From the NCBI GenBank assembly GCA_963663375.1, contig OY760195.1, forward strand, positions 372,001-436,000: 64,000 nt of DNA. The letters run 5' to 3'. Position numbers and translations under genes: made by a program. The notes under the pieces are model-generated. The model ran no database searches and was not told the origin of the DNA. It saw nothing but the letters and a program-made list of their open reading frames with translations. This document shows positions 18,143-25,709 of the stretch, one piece after another. The number at the start of each line of letters is the position of its first letter. Positions within the stretch are counted from its first letter, which is position 1. The DNA comes from JAYREN01 sp963663375. GTDB lineage: Bacteria; Acidobacteriota; Holophagae; Holophagales; Holophagaceae.

Positions 18143-18910
18143 ATGCCCGAAGCCTTTGATCCTGTGCGCCTCGAACTGGAGCAAGATTCCGAAGTCTGCC
18201 GCCTGCTCAGGGTTCACCCTGAGATCGAGGCCTTGCGCTTCAGGGATGGCGAATACCTCGTGCGGGAAAACGAGGATTCCATGGACGTGTTCCTGGTGCT
18301 GAAGGGCGCCTTCGTGGTGGAGCGGGCCCCCAACCGGCCGGATCTGCCTCCGGTCATCCTGGCCACGGTGCTCTGCGATCTAGAGAAGCCGGGCATCGTG
18401 GGCGAGATGGCCTATCTGGGCAGCCTTCGGCGCTCGGCTTCTGTGCGCAGTTCGGGCGGGAGCTTCGTGCTGCGCCTCAAACCGCCCCACATCGATGCGG
18501 TCATCGAGGACTTTCCTGGGCTGACACGAGCCATCTGCGCCCAGTTTTCCTGGCGTCTGAGGGAAACCAGCCGGTCCCTGGCGGAACTTCAGGGGCCCTT
18601 CGCCATGAACCCCCAGCAACGCTTGGCCAAACCCGGCGAACGGCTCTTCACCCAGGGCGATCCTGCCGGGACGCTCTTTCAGCTCGTGACGGGGAGCGTG
18701 CGCCTGGTGGGAGATTCCAGTGAGGTAGTGGTTCAGCCCGAACAGCTTCTTCAGGGTTTCCTGGAGCCGGAGGCCTTCCTGCGGAATCGCCCCCACAGCG
18801 CGACAGCGATTGTCGAAAGCTCTGCTTTCCTGGTGGCCATCGATCGGGAGTTCCTCCAGGCTGTGGTGCGCGGCTACCCCGAACTGGTGATCGGGCTCCT
18901 CGAGGGGTGA
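18143..18910 (+). CDS. Protein with two cyclic-nucleotide-binding-like domains
   Basis: This 255-aa soluble protein is made of two cNMP-binding folds. Residues about 25-130 have FRDGEYLVRENEDSMDVFLVLKGAFVV and, later, GIVGEMAYLGSLRRSASVRSS, which resembles a phosphate-binding cassette. Residues about 160-250 have LAKPGERLFTQGDPAGTLFQLVTGSVRLV, with a degenerate cassette. No helix-turn-helix, kinase or channel domain is attached, so it is not a CRP-type activator by itself. It may act as a regulatory subunit by protein-protein contact. I chose ATG at 18143 (GGGAG upstream). The gene diverges from the metallophosphoesterase gene; the start codons are 107 bp apart, so they may share a control region. 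A repeat element begins at its stop codon. Confidence 0.85.
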   Translation: MPEAFDPVRLELEQDSEVCRLLRVHPEIEALRFRDGEYLVRENEDSMDVFLVLKGAFVVERAPNRPDLPPVILATVLCDLEKPGIVGEMAYLGSLRRSASVRSSGGSFVLRLKPPHIDAVIEDFPGLTRAICAQFSWRLRETSRSLAELQGPFAMNPQQRLAKPGERLFTQGDPAGTLFQLVTGSVRLVGDSSEVVVQPEQLLQGFLEPEAFLRNRPHSATAIVESSAFLVAIDREFLQAVVRGYPELVIGLLEG

Positions 18911-18944
18911 CATCGCGACTACAGGTCGCAAGCGGTCCCCTTTT
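18904..18944 (+). repeat. Two-copy hairpin repeat (copy 1), REP-like or terminator
   Basis: The sequence starts in the last codons of the upstream gene: GGGG, then GACATCGCGAC, a short centre, GTCGC, and GCGGTCCCC followed by TTTT (18941-18944). GCGAC (18915-18919) pairs with GTCGC (18925-18929), and the outer GGGG pairs with CCCC. A clear relative with the same GACATCGCGAC and GCGGTCCCC blocks is at 59509-59553. Both copies follow plus-strand genes, so they may double as terminators. The shared primary sequence suggests a dispersed REP-type repeat. Confidence 0.6.
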
Positions 18945-19439
18945 ACCTGCAGATAAATAAAGGTGCTTCATGCATCTGCGAGAAGGTGTGCAGCGATGGA
19001 CCCATCGCCGCGGATACCGCGCACATAAGCACAACGCGGAGGTTGCGGAGAAACGAGGAGGATCGCGGAGGGAAAAGCTGGAATGGGTCGGAGGGTTTGG
19101 CATGCTCCGCCGACTTCTATCTTTCCTCCGCGAGCCTCTGTCTTCCTCCGGACCTCCGCGTGAAGCGTTTCGCCTCAAGAACCGAGCCAGCGGTGCCTGT
19201 CGATCCGAACCACTCGCAAGCCCGCGCAGATCGAGGGCTCTCACGGAATTTCGTGGTGAATTGAAATGAAGTCGGACAGGATTCCGGGACAGGAGGGAAC
19301 TGCAGACCCTTCTATCTACCCCAATGTATCCAGGCCCCTTGAAACGGAATCGGCTGCCCCAGGCCGCCGATTCCATCCTGATCATCCTGCCATCCTGTTA
19401 AACAACGGGTTTGTTGCCTAAAGAGTTCCTTCGGGCCCC
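18945..19439. other. Non-coding interval holding the family C palindrome
   Basis: Nearly 500 bp between the cNMP-binding protein and hutH. It holds the palindrome at 19030-19166 and otherwise shows no credible gene. The short open frames across it are byproducts of the GGAG-rich arms and have neither a Shine-Dalgarno nor recognisable protein composition. I see no terminator for hutH in 19167-19439. Confidence 0.6.
19030..19166. repeat. Period-10 heptamer palindrome, family C
   Basis: In the left arm (19030-19076) four related words, CGCGGAG, GCGGAGA, GAGGAGG and GCGGAGG, start at 19035, 19045, 19055 and 19065. That is exactly 10 bp apart with 3-bp spacers. The right arm (19114-19166), read on the other strand, carries the same kind of words (ACGCGGAG, CGGAGGA, CAGAGGC, CGGAGGA) at the same spacing. 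The centre is about 37 bp. No ORF of quality covers it. It shares its construction, but not its sequence, with the elements at 20952, 22862, 31925 and 33981. Confidence 0.75.
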
Positions 19440-20927
19440 TCAGCAGCTGGCCGTGTGTTCCCGCAGGGCCTGGAGGGTCTTGTCCATTTCTTCAAACATC
19501 ACGCGGTCGCTCCAGGGGGCGCAGGCCTTGGCCAGGCGCTCGAAGAGGGGACGGACGCCCGTAGCGGGCTGCAGGCCGATGATGCGGACACCTTCCAGGG
19601 CCATGCGGGCCTCGATGGTGAGTACGTGCTCCAGGGCGTCCACGGCCCGGAGCAGCTTGCGGGCGGCGATGGGGCCCATGCTCACGTGGTCTTCCTTGCC
19701 GGCGCTGGTGGGAATGGTGTCCACACAGGCGGGATGGGCCAGGCCCTTCATTTCGCTGACCAGGGCCGCGCTGGTGACGTGGGCCATCATGAAGCCGCTC
19801 TCCAGGCCCCCCTGCTGGGTGAGAAAGGCGGGCAGGTCGGAGTAGGCCGGGTTCACCATGCGCTCCTGGCGGCGCTCGGAGATGCTGGCCAGATCGCAGA
19901 CGGCGATGGCGAGCACATCGCAGGCGAAGGCCGGATACTGGCCGTGGAAGTTGCCGCCGCTGCGGCTCTCCTGGGTATCCGTGAAGATCATCGGGTTGTC
20001 CGTGGCGCTGTTCAGCTCCCGCTCCAGAATCTCCGCAGTGAATTTCAGCGCGTCCCGTGTCACGCCATGGACTTGGGGAAGGCAGCGCAGAGAGTAGGCA
20101 TCCTGCACGCGGTTGCAGTCCTTGTGGCTCTCGGCGATCTCGCTGCCTTCCGCCAGCAGGGCGCGCATATTGGCGGCCACTTCGATCTGGCCGGGATGGG
20201 GACGGGCGTTGTGGATGCGAGCGTCATAGGCCGCGGTGGTGCCCCGCAGGGCCTCCAGGGACAGGGCGGCGATCTCGTCGGCCAGGGGGATGAGCTTGCG
20301 CAACCGGGCCACGGCGAGGTTGCCCAGGCTCGTGATGAGCTGGGTGCCGTTGATGAGGGCCAAGCCCTCCTTGGGCTGGAGCTGGATGGGCTTGAGTCCG
20401 GCCTTGGCCAGGGCCTCGCCTCCGGGGATGTGCTTGTCGCCCGACCAGGCCAGGCCCTCACCCACCAGCAGCAGCGCCATGTGGGCCAGGGGCGCGAGAT
20501 CGCCGGAGGCGCCCACGCTGCCTTGCCCGGGCACCACGGGCAGGACGTTCTTGTTGAGGCAGTCCATCAGGAGCTGGATGGGCTCGGTGCGGATGCCGCT
20601 ATGGCCCTTGAGCAGGCAGTTGATGCGGGCGGCCATGAGGGCGCGGGTCTGCTCCAGGGTGATGGGGTCGCCCACGCCTGCCGCGTGGCTGCGGATCAGA
20701 TTGAGCTGAAGCTGGGCCAACTGATCTTCGGGGATGACCACCGTGGCGAACTGGCCGAAGCCCGTATTGATGCCGTAGACCACCCGCTTCTCGGCCAGGA
20801 TGCGGTCGATGACACCGCGATTCTCCTTCACCAGGGCGAGGGCAGCGGAGTCGAGGCTGACTTCCTCACCCGCTGCAATGGCTGCGAGATGTTGGGCGTT
20901 CAGCGTTTTACCGTCGAGTCGGATCAT
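19440..20927 (-). CDS. hutH: Histidine ammonia-lyase
   Basis: Catalyses non-oxidative deamination of L-histidine to trans-urocanate, the first step of histidine catabolism. The 495-aa product has the invariant Ala-Ser-Gly triad that cyclises to the MIO electrophile (140-142, within GSVGASGDLAPLAHM). It also has the active-site YGINTGFGQFA stretch (51-61) and the downstream NPMIFTD and GGNFHGQ segments of the aromatic ammonia-lyase family. I placed the start at ATG 20927 (MIRLDGKTL), with GGAGC just upstream; a form ten codons longer would have a Phe-rich N-terminus unlike the family. It is transcribed divergently from hutU, and the family A palindrome lies in the shared intergenic region. Confidence 0.97.
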   Translation of the reverse strand: MIRLDGKTLNAQHLAAIAAGEEVSLDSAALALVKENRGVIDRILAEKRVVYGINTGFGQFATVVIPEDQLAQLQLNLIRSHAAGVGDPITLEQTRALMAARINCLLKGHSGIRTEPIQLLMDCLNKNVLPVVPGQGSVGASGDLAPLAHMALLLVGEGLAWSGDKHIPGGEALAKAGLKPIQLQPKEGLALINGTQLITSLGNLAVARLRKLIPLADEIAALSLEALRGTTAAYDARIHNARPHPGQIEVAANMRALLAEGSEIAESHKDCNRVQDAYSLRCLPQVHGVTRDALKFTAEILERELNSATDNPMIFTDTQESRSGGNFHGQYPAFACDVLAIAVCDLASISERRQERMVNPAYSDLPAFLTQQGGLESGFMMAHVTSAALVSEMKGLAHPACVDTIPTSAGKEDHVSMGPIAARKLLRAVDALEHVLTIEARMALEGVRIIGLQPATGVRPLFERLAKACAPWSDRVMFEEMDKTLQALREHTASC

Positions 20928-20951
20928 GGGAGCTCCAAAAAAGAAAAGAAA

Positions 20952-21047
20952 GTCCACGGATACACACGGATGAACACGGATAAAAAAAGAAAACAGCGGA
21001 ATTTGTTTTTTGCTTTTATCCGTGTGAATCCGTGTTCATCCGTGGAC
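20952..21047. repeat. Period-10 heptamer palindrome, family A copy 1
   Basis: The left arm has CACGGAT at 20955, 20965 and 20975, separated by ACA and GAA. The right arm has the complement ATCCGTG at 21018, 21028 and 21038, separated by TGA and TTC. All six heptamers are identical while the 3-bp spacers differ, and GTC/GAC closes the base. The arms are joined by an A-rich then T-rich centre (20982-21017). It lies between divergent hutH and hutU. A second copy is at 33981-34070. Confidence 0.85.
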
Positions 21048-21094
21048 GGAATTCTTTCCTCGGATGCTCCGGATCCTCCGTTTTGAGAATATGC

Positions 21095-21125
21095 TTGCAC
21101 GGGATTTCGAACTTGTATAGACAGG
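21095..21125 (+). promoter_or_regulatory. Candidate hutU promoter with HutC operator-like site
   Basis: CTTGTATAGACAGG (21112-21125) is an imperfect dyad. Its core GTATAGAC (21115-21122) fits the GT-N-TA-N-AC consensus known for the HutC subfamily of GntR repressors. It also resembles, from memory, the CTTGTAT...ACAAG hut operators of other bacteria. A possible -10 hexamer TATAGA (21116-21121) lies inside it, with TTGCAC (21095-21100) as a weak -35 at 15-bp spacing. Repressor binding there would block RNA polymerase. It lies 27 bp upstream of the hutU ATG, and hutC is the last gene of the operon, so autoregulation is expected. Confidence 0.6.
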
Positions 21126-21152
21126 TATGAGCAGGTTTCTTTCGGAGCCCCC

Positions 21153-22853
21153 ATGAGCGTCATCATCGATCCCCGTCGCGACGAGAGCCGTGTCATCCGC
21201 GCCCCCAAAGGCACGGAGTTGCATTGCAAGAACTGGCTCACCGAGGCCGCCTACCGCATGATCCAGAACAATCTCGACCCCGAGGTGGCTGAGAATCCCA
21301 AGAGCCTAGTGGTCTACGGCGGCATCGGCCGCGCCGCCCGCAACTGGGAGTGCTACGACCAGATCCTGGCGAGCCTGCGCGAATTGAACGAGGACGAGAC
21401 GCTGCTCATCCAGTCCGGCAAGCCCGTGGGGGTGTGGAAGAGCACGCCAGACAGCCCCCGAGTGCTCATCGCCAACTCCAACCTGGTGCCGAAATGGGCC
21501 ACCTGGGAGCACTTCCACGAGCTCGATCGCAAGGGCCTCTTCATGTATGGCCAGATGACCGCCGGGAGCTGGATCTACATCGGCACCCAGGGCATCGTGC
21601 AGGGCACCTATGAGACCTTTGCGGAAGCGGGTCGCCAGCACTGCGGCGGCAGCCTGGCCGGGAAGTGGATCCTCACCGCGGGCCTGGGCGGCATGGGCGG
21701 CGCCCAGCCTCTGGCCGCTACTTTCGCGGGTGCGGTCTCTCTGAACATCGAGTGCCAGCAGACCTCCATCGATTTCCGCCTGCGCACCAAGTACGTGGAC
21801 AAGCAGGCCCGGGATCTCGATCACGCCATCGAACTCATCAAGGAACACACCGCTAAGAAGGAGGCCGTCTCCATCGCCCTGCTGGGCAATGCCGCCGAGG
21901 TTCTGCCCGAACTGGTGAAGCGCGCCCAGGGCGGTGAGATCAAGCCCGACATCGTCACGGATCAGACCAGCGCCCATGATCTCGTCAACGGCTACCTGCC
22001 CCTGGGCTGGACCGTGGCCCAGTGGAAGGCCGCCCAGTTGGACGAATCCAAGCACGGTTCGCTGAAGGCCGCCGCCGGAAAGAGCTGCGCGGTCCACGTC
22101 CAGGCCATGCTGGACTTCCAGAAGCTGGGTTGCGCGGTGGTCGACTACGGCAACAACATCCGCCAGGTGGCCAAGGACAACGGTGTGGCCAATGCCTTCG
22201 ACTTCCCCGGTTTCGTGCCCGCCTACATCCGGCCCCTCTTCTGCGAAGGGAAGGGCCCCTTCCGCTGGGTGGCCCTCTCCGGCGATCCCGAGGACATCTA
22301 CAAGACCGACGCCAAGATCAAGGAGCTCTTCCCCGAGAACAAGCACGTGCATCGCTGGCTCGACATGGCCCGGGAGCGCATCGCCTTCCAGGGCCTGCCT
22401 GCCCGCATCTGCTGGCTGGGGCTGGGTGAGCGCCACATCGCAGGTCTCGCCTTCAACGAGATGGTGAAGAAGGGCGAGCTGAAGGCGCCCATCGTCATCG
22501 GCCGCGATCACTTGGACACCGGCTCCGTGGCCAGCCCCAACCGCGAGACGGAAAGCATGATGGATGGCACCGATGCCGTGTCCGACTGGCCGCTGCTCAA
22601 CGCCATGCTCAACACCGCCGGCGGCGCCACCTGGGTGAGTCTGCATCACGGTGGTGGCGTGGGCATGGGCTACAGCCAGCATTCCGGCGTGGTCATCGTG
22701 GCCGATGGCACGGATGCGGCTGCGAAGCGCCTGGAGCGGGTGCTCTGGAACGACTGCGGCACCGGCGTCATGCGCCATGCCGATGCGGGCTACGAGATCG
22801 CGAAGAACACCGCCAAGGCCAAGGGACTCAAGCTGCCGATGATCAAGGACTAA
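21153..22853 (+). CDS. hutU: Urocanate hydratase
   Basis: Converts urocanate to 4-imidazolone-5-propionate using tightly bound NAD+ as an electrophile. The 566-aa length is normal for the family. Visible hallmarks are VVYGGIGRAARNWE near the N-terminus, the Rossmann-type GLGGMGGAQPLA, the YGNNIRQVA and DFPGFVPAYIRPLFCEGKGP segments, and HHGGGVGMGYSQHSG near the C-terminus. GGAG about 9 nt upstream supports the ATG at 21153. It is the first gene of hutU-hutG-fhs-MFS-hutC and diverges from hutH. The HutC-like operator upstream implies induction by urocanate or histidine. Confidence 0.98.
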   Translation: MSVIIDPRRDESRVIRAPKGTELHCKNWLTEAAYRMIQNNLDPEVAENPKSLVVYGGIGRAARNWECYDQILASLRELNEDETLLIQSGKPVGVWKSTPDSPRVLIANSNLVPKWATWEHFHELDRKGLFMYGQMTAGSWIYIGTQGIVQGTYETFAEAGRQHCGGSLAGKWILTAGLGGMGGAQPLAATFAGAVSLNIECQQTSIDFRLRTKYVDKQARDLDHAIELIKEHTAKKEAVSIALLGNAAEVLPELVKRAQGGEIKPDIVTDQTSAHDLVNGYLPLGWTVAQWKAAQLDESKHGSLKAAAGKSCAVHVQAMLDFQKLGCAVVDYGNNIRQVAKDNGVANAFDFPGFVPAYIRPLFCEGKGPFRWVALSGDPEDIYKTDAKIKELFPENKHVHRWLDMARERIAFQGLPARICWLGLGERHIAGLAFNEMVKKGELKAPIVIGRDHLDTGSVASPNRETESMMDGTDAVSDWPLLNAMLNTAGGATWVSLHHGGGVGMGYSQHSGVVIVADGTDAAAKRLERVLWNDCGTGVMRHADAGYEIAKNTAKAKGLKLPMIKD

Positions 22854-22861
22854 AAGCAATT

Positions 22862-22939
22862 AGCCACAAAGGACGCAAAGTGCACAAAAAGGAACGGATA
22901 TCAGGATTTCCCTTCGCGCTTTTTGCCTTCTTTGTGGCT
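22862..22939. repeat. Period-10 heptamer palindrome, family B copy 1
   Basis: It starts 9 bp after the hutU stop. The left arm has CACAAAG, GCAAAGT and CAAAAAG starting at 22865, 22875 and 22885. The right arm on the opposite strand reads CACAAAG, GCAAAAA and CGAAGGG at the same 10-bp steps (22930, 22920, 22910). The outer AGCCACAAAG/CTTTGTGGCT ends are perfectly complementary. It could form an RNA or DNA hairpin between hutU and hutG, and may set the relative expression of the two. A left-arm-only relative lies at 31925. Confidence 0.78.
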
Positions 22940-22998
22940 GATTTTTCTGAATTTTTAGCGGTTCGAACCCATCGAATTGGATTCGCCCGGGTGAATTC

Positions 22999-23991
22999 AT
23001 GACCAGGGACCAGCGCTCAACACCGGGATTCCCCACGGTTGACATGTCGCCTTGGCAGGGGCGGGTGGATGCGGCGGAAGGCGATCAGGCCCTCCGCTGG
23101 CACCAGATCGTGCGACCTATTCGCCCTGATGCCGCTTCCGGCGTGGCCCTGCTGGGCTTCGCCAGCGATGCCGGGGTGCGGCGCAACCAGGGGCGTCCGG
23201 GCGCGGTCGAGGGTCCCTACGCACTGCGGCGGATGCTCTCGAATCTCCCGGCGCGCCCTGGGCAAGCTCTCTTCGACGCAGGCACGGTAAGGGTGGAGGG
23301 CGACGAGCTCGAAGCGGGGCAGGCGGCCTTCGCCTCGCAAGTGGCGGCACTGCTCGATCAGGGGCTGACCCCGGTGGGGTTGGGGGGCGGGCATGAGATC
23401 GCCTTCGCCAGCTTCATGGGCCTGGCGAAACATCTGGAGGGCGCAGGTCCCGCCCCGCGCATCGGCATCCTAAACCTGGATGCGCACTTCGATCTGCGCT
23501 CCGCGGAGCGCGCGACCTCGGGCACGCCCTTCCGCCAGATCGCGCGAATCTGCCAGGAAAAGACTTGGCCCTTCCATTACGCGGTGCTGGGCATCAGCGC
23601 CTTCGCCAACACCGAGGCGCTCTTCCAGGCGGCTCGGGATCTGGGCGTGGCCTGGCGTCTGGACGAGGCCATGGGCTATTCGGATCTGCCGGATATCAAG
23701 GCCTTCGTGGCAGATTTTCTAGCAAAGGTGGATCACCTCTATCTCACCATTTGCCTGGATGTGCTGCCCGCCGCCGATGCGCCCGCCGTGAGCGCGCCTT
23801 CGGCCCGGGGCGTGGCGCTGGAGGTAGTGGAGAAGGTGCTCGATGCGGCCTGCGCCAGCGGCAAGCTGAGGGTGGCCGATCTCGCCGAACTGAATCCTTC
23901 CCTGGATGAAGACCACCGCACCGCGCGCCTCGCCGCCCGGCTGGTGGGGCGCATCGTGGCCCAGGGCAGCGCGCCCATTCCAACGTCCTGA
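22999..23991 (+). CDS. hutG: Formimidoylglutamase (arginase/agmatinase family)
   Basis: Hydrolyses N-formimidoyl-L-glutamate to glutamate and formamide, the last step of the Hut pathway in this branch. The 330-aa arginase-fold protein has metal-site residues in GGGHEIAF (H132), NLDAHFDLR (D161, H163, D165) and ICLDVLPAADAP (D254). Position 252, an Asp ligand in arginases, is Cys here. The N-terminal MSPWQGRVD block resembles other HutG proteins and offers an alternative start at 23044; neither start has a strong Shine-Dalgarno. No hutI gene lies between it and hutU, which is unusual. Upstream of it is the family B palindrome; downstream, 26 bp away, is fhs. Confidence 0.93.
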   Translation: MTRDQRSTPGFPTVDMSPWQGRVDAAEGDQALRWHQIVRPIRPDAASGVALLGFASDAGVRRNQGRPGAVEGPYALRRMLSNLPARPGQALFDAGTVRVEGDELEAGQAAFASQVAALLDQGLTPVGLGGGHEIAFASFMGLAKHLEGAGPAPRIGILNLDAHFDLRSAERATSGTPFRQIARICQEKTWPFHYAVLGISAFANTEALFQAARDLGVAWRLDEAMGYSDLPDIKAFVADFLAKVDHLYLTICLDVLPAADAPAVSAPSARGVALEVVEKVLDAACASGKLRVADLAELNPSLDEDHRTARLAARLVGRIVAQGSAPIPTS

Positions 23992-24017
23992 CTCCGGATT
24001 TTTTTAAGGACTCCGTC

Positions 24018-25709
24018 ATGCTCACACCCAAGAACCCCGTTCCCGCCGATATCGATATCGCCCGCGAGGCCGATATGCTGCCCATCGAGGAAATCGCCGC
24101 GCGGCTCGGCATCCCGGGAGAGGAGCTGGAACCCTATGGCCGCACCAAGGCCAAAGTCTCCCTCGATTGCTATCGCCGGGTGAAGGAGAACGCCCCCGGC
24201 AAGCTGGTGCTCGTCACGGCCATCACGCCCACTCCCGCGGGGGAAGGCAAGACCACCACGACGATCGGATTGGGGGACGCGCTCAGCCGCCTGGGCAAGC
24301 GGGCCACGATCTGCCTCCGCGAACCCTCGCTGGGGCCCTGCTTCGGCGTCAAGGGCGGTGCTGCGGGCGGTGGCTACAGCCAGGTGGTGCCCATGGAGGA
24401 CATCAACCTCCACTTCACGGGGGATTTCCACGCCATCGGCGTGGCCCACAACCTCCTCGCTGCGGCCCTGGACAACCACATCAACCACGGCAACACTCTG
24501 CGCATCGACCCCACCCGCGTCATCTGGAAGCGCGTGATGGACATGAACGATCGGTCGTTGCGGGAGATCATCGTGGGCCTGGGCGGCACGGCCAACGGCC
24601 AGCCCCGGGAGAGTGGCTTCGATATCACGGTGGCCTCGGAGGTCATGGCGGTCTTCTGTCTGTCTGAATCCCTGACGGAGCTCAAGACCCGTCTGGGGAA
24701 GATGATCGTGGCCTACTCTTTCGACAAACAGCCCATCACCGCCGCCCAGTTGAAGGTCCACGGCGCCATGGCCGCCCTGCTCAAGGACGCCTTCAAGCCC
24801 AACCTCGTGCAGACGCTGGAACACACGCCCGCCTTCGTCCACGGCGGTCCCTTCGCCAACATCGCCCACGGCTGCAACAGCCTGATGGCGACGAAGCTGG
24901 CCCTGGGGCTGAGTGAATACACGATCACGGAAGCGGGTTTTGGCGCGGACCTGGGCGCGGAGAAATTCATCGATATCAAGTGCCGTCAGGCGGGCATCTC
25001 TCCCGATGCCGTGGTACTGGTGGCCACCGTGCGCGCGCTGAAGATGCACGGCGGCGTGGCCAAGGAAGCCCTGAAAAACCCCGATGTGGCCGCCGTAGAG
25101 AAGGGCATGCCCAACCTCCTGAAACACATCGAGAACATCAAGGGCTGGGGCCTGCCGGTGGTGGTGGCCATCAACGCCTTCAAGGACGACACGATGGAAG
25201 AGATGGCCGCCATCCAGAAGGCCTGCTGCGCCGTGCACGTGAAGGCCGTCCGCGCCACCCACTGGGCCGAGGGCGGGCAGGGAGCCCTCGAACTGGCCGA
25301 GGAGGTCGTCCACCTCACCAGCGGCGCCGGGGCCCAGCTCCAGTTCACCTACGAGGATGAACAGCCCCTCTGGGAGAAGGTGCGCAGCATCGCCGAGCGG
25401 ATCTACGGCGCCCAGGACATCATGGCGGACCTCAAGATCCGCAAGAAGTTCAAGGCCCTGGAAGAGGCCGGATACGGCCATCTGCCGGTGTGCATCGCCA
25501 AGACCCAGTATTCCTTCTCCACGGATCCGGGCCTGCGTGGCCGCCCCAAGCATTTCGACGTGCCCATCCGTGATGTGACGGTCTCCGCGGGGGCGGGCTT
25601 CGTGGTGGTCCTGACGGGCGACATCATGACCATGCCGGGCCTGCCCAAGGTGCCCTCCGCCGAGCTCATCGATATCGACGAGAACGGCAACATCACCGGA
25701 CTGAGCTGA
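24018..25709 (+). CDS. fhs: Formate-tetrahydrofolate ligase
   Basis: ATP-dependent capture of formate on tetrahydrofolate to give 10-formyl-THF for one-carbon metabolism. The 563-aa protein is full length for the family and has the P-loop TPTPAGEGKTTTTIG (70-84). It also has the GVKGGAAGGGYSQVVPMEDINLH-type substrate region (split here by position), EAGFGADLGAEKF and KTQYSFSTDP. Its position directly after hutG suggests that one-carbon units released during histidine breakdown are recovered. HutG gives formamide, so a formamidase elsewhere would be needed to supply formate. It overlaps the next gene by 1 bp (TGATG). Confidence 0.97.
   Translation: MLTPKNPVPADIDIAREADMLPIEEIAARLGIPGEELEPYGRTKAKVSLDCYRRVKENAPGKLVLVTAITPTPAGEGKTTTTIGLGDALSRLGKRATICLREPSLGPCFGVKGGAAGGGYSQVVPMEDINLHFTGDFHAIGVAHNLLAAALDNHINHGNTLRIDPTRVIWKRVMDMNDRSLREIIVGLGGTANGQPRESGFDITVASEVMAVFCLSESLTELKTRLGKMIVAYSFDKQPITAAQLKVHGAMAALLKDAFKPNLVQTLEHTPAFVHGGPFANIAHGCNSLMATKLALGLSEYTITEAGFGADLGAEKFIDIKCRQAGISPDAVVLVATVRALKMHGGVAKEALKNPDVAAVEKGMPNLLKHIENIKGWGLPVVVAINAFKDDTMEEMAAIQKACCAVHVKAVRATHWAEGGQGALELAEEVVHLTSGAGAQLQFTYEDEQPLWEKVRSIAERIYGAQDIMADLKIRKKFKALEEAGYGHLPVCIAKTQYSFSTDPGLRGRPKHFDVPIRDVTVSAGAGFVVVLTGDIMTMPGLPKVPSAELIDIDENGNITGLS

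Noticed and set aside
19030..19166. CRISPR array
   Set aside because: The repeat words are 7 bp with 3-bp spacers, have inverted arms, and no cas gene is nearby.
18945..19440. Small proteins in the interval before hutH
   Set aside because: The two overlapping frames here are created by the GGAG-rich arms of the family C element; neither has a ribosome-binding site or protein-like composition.
23739..25553. Long minus-strand frame (604 codons) opposite fhs
   Set aside because: It mirrors the codon pattern of fhs, with no motif of its own.
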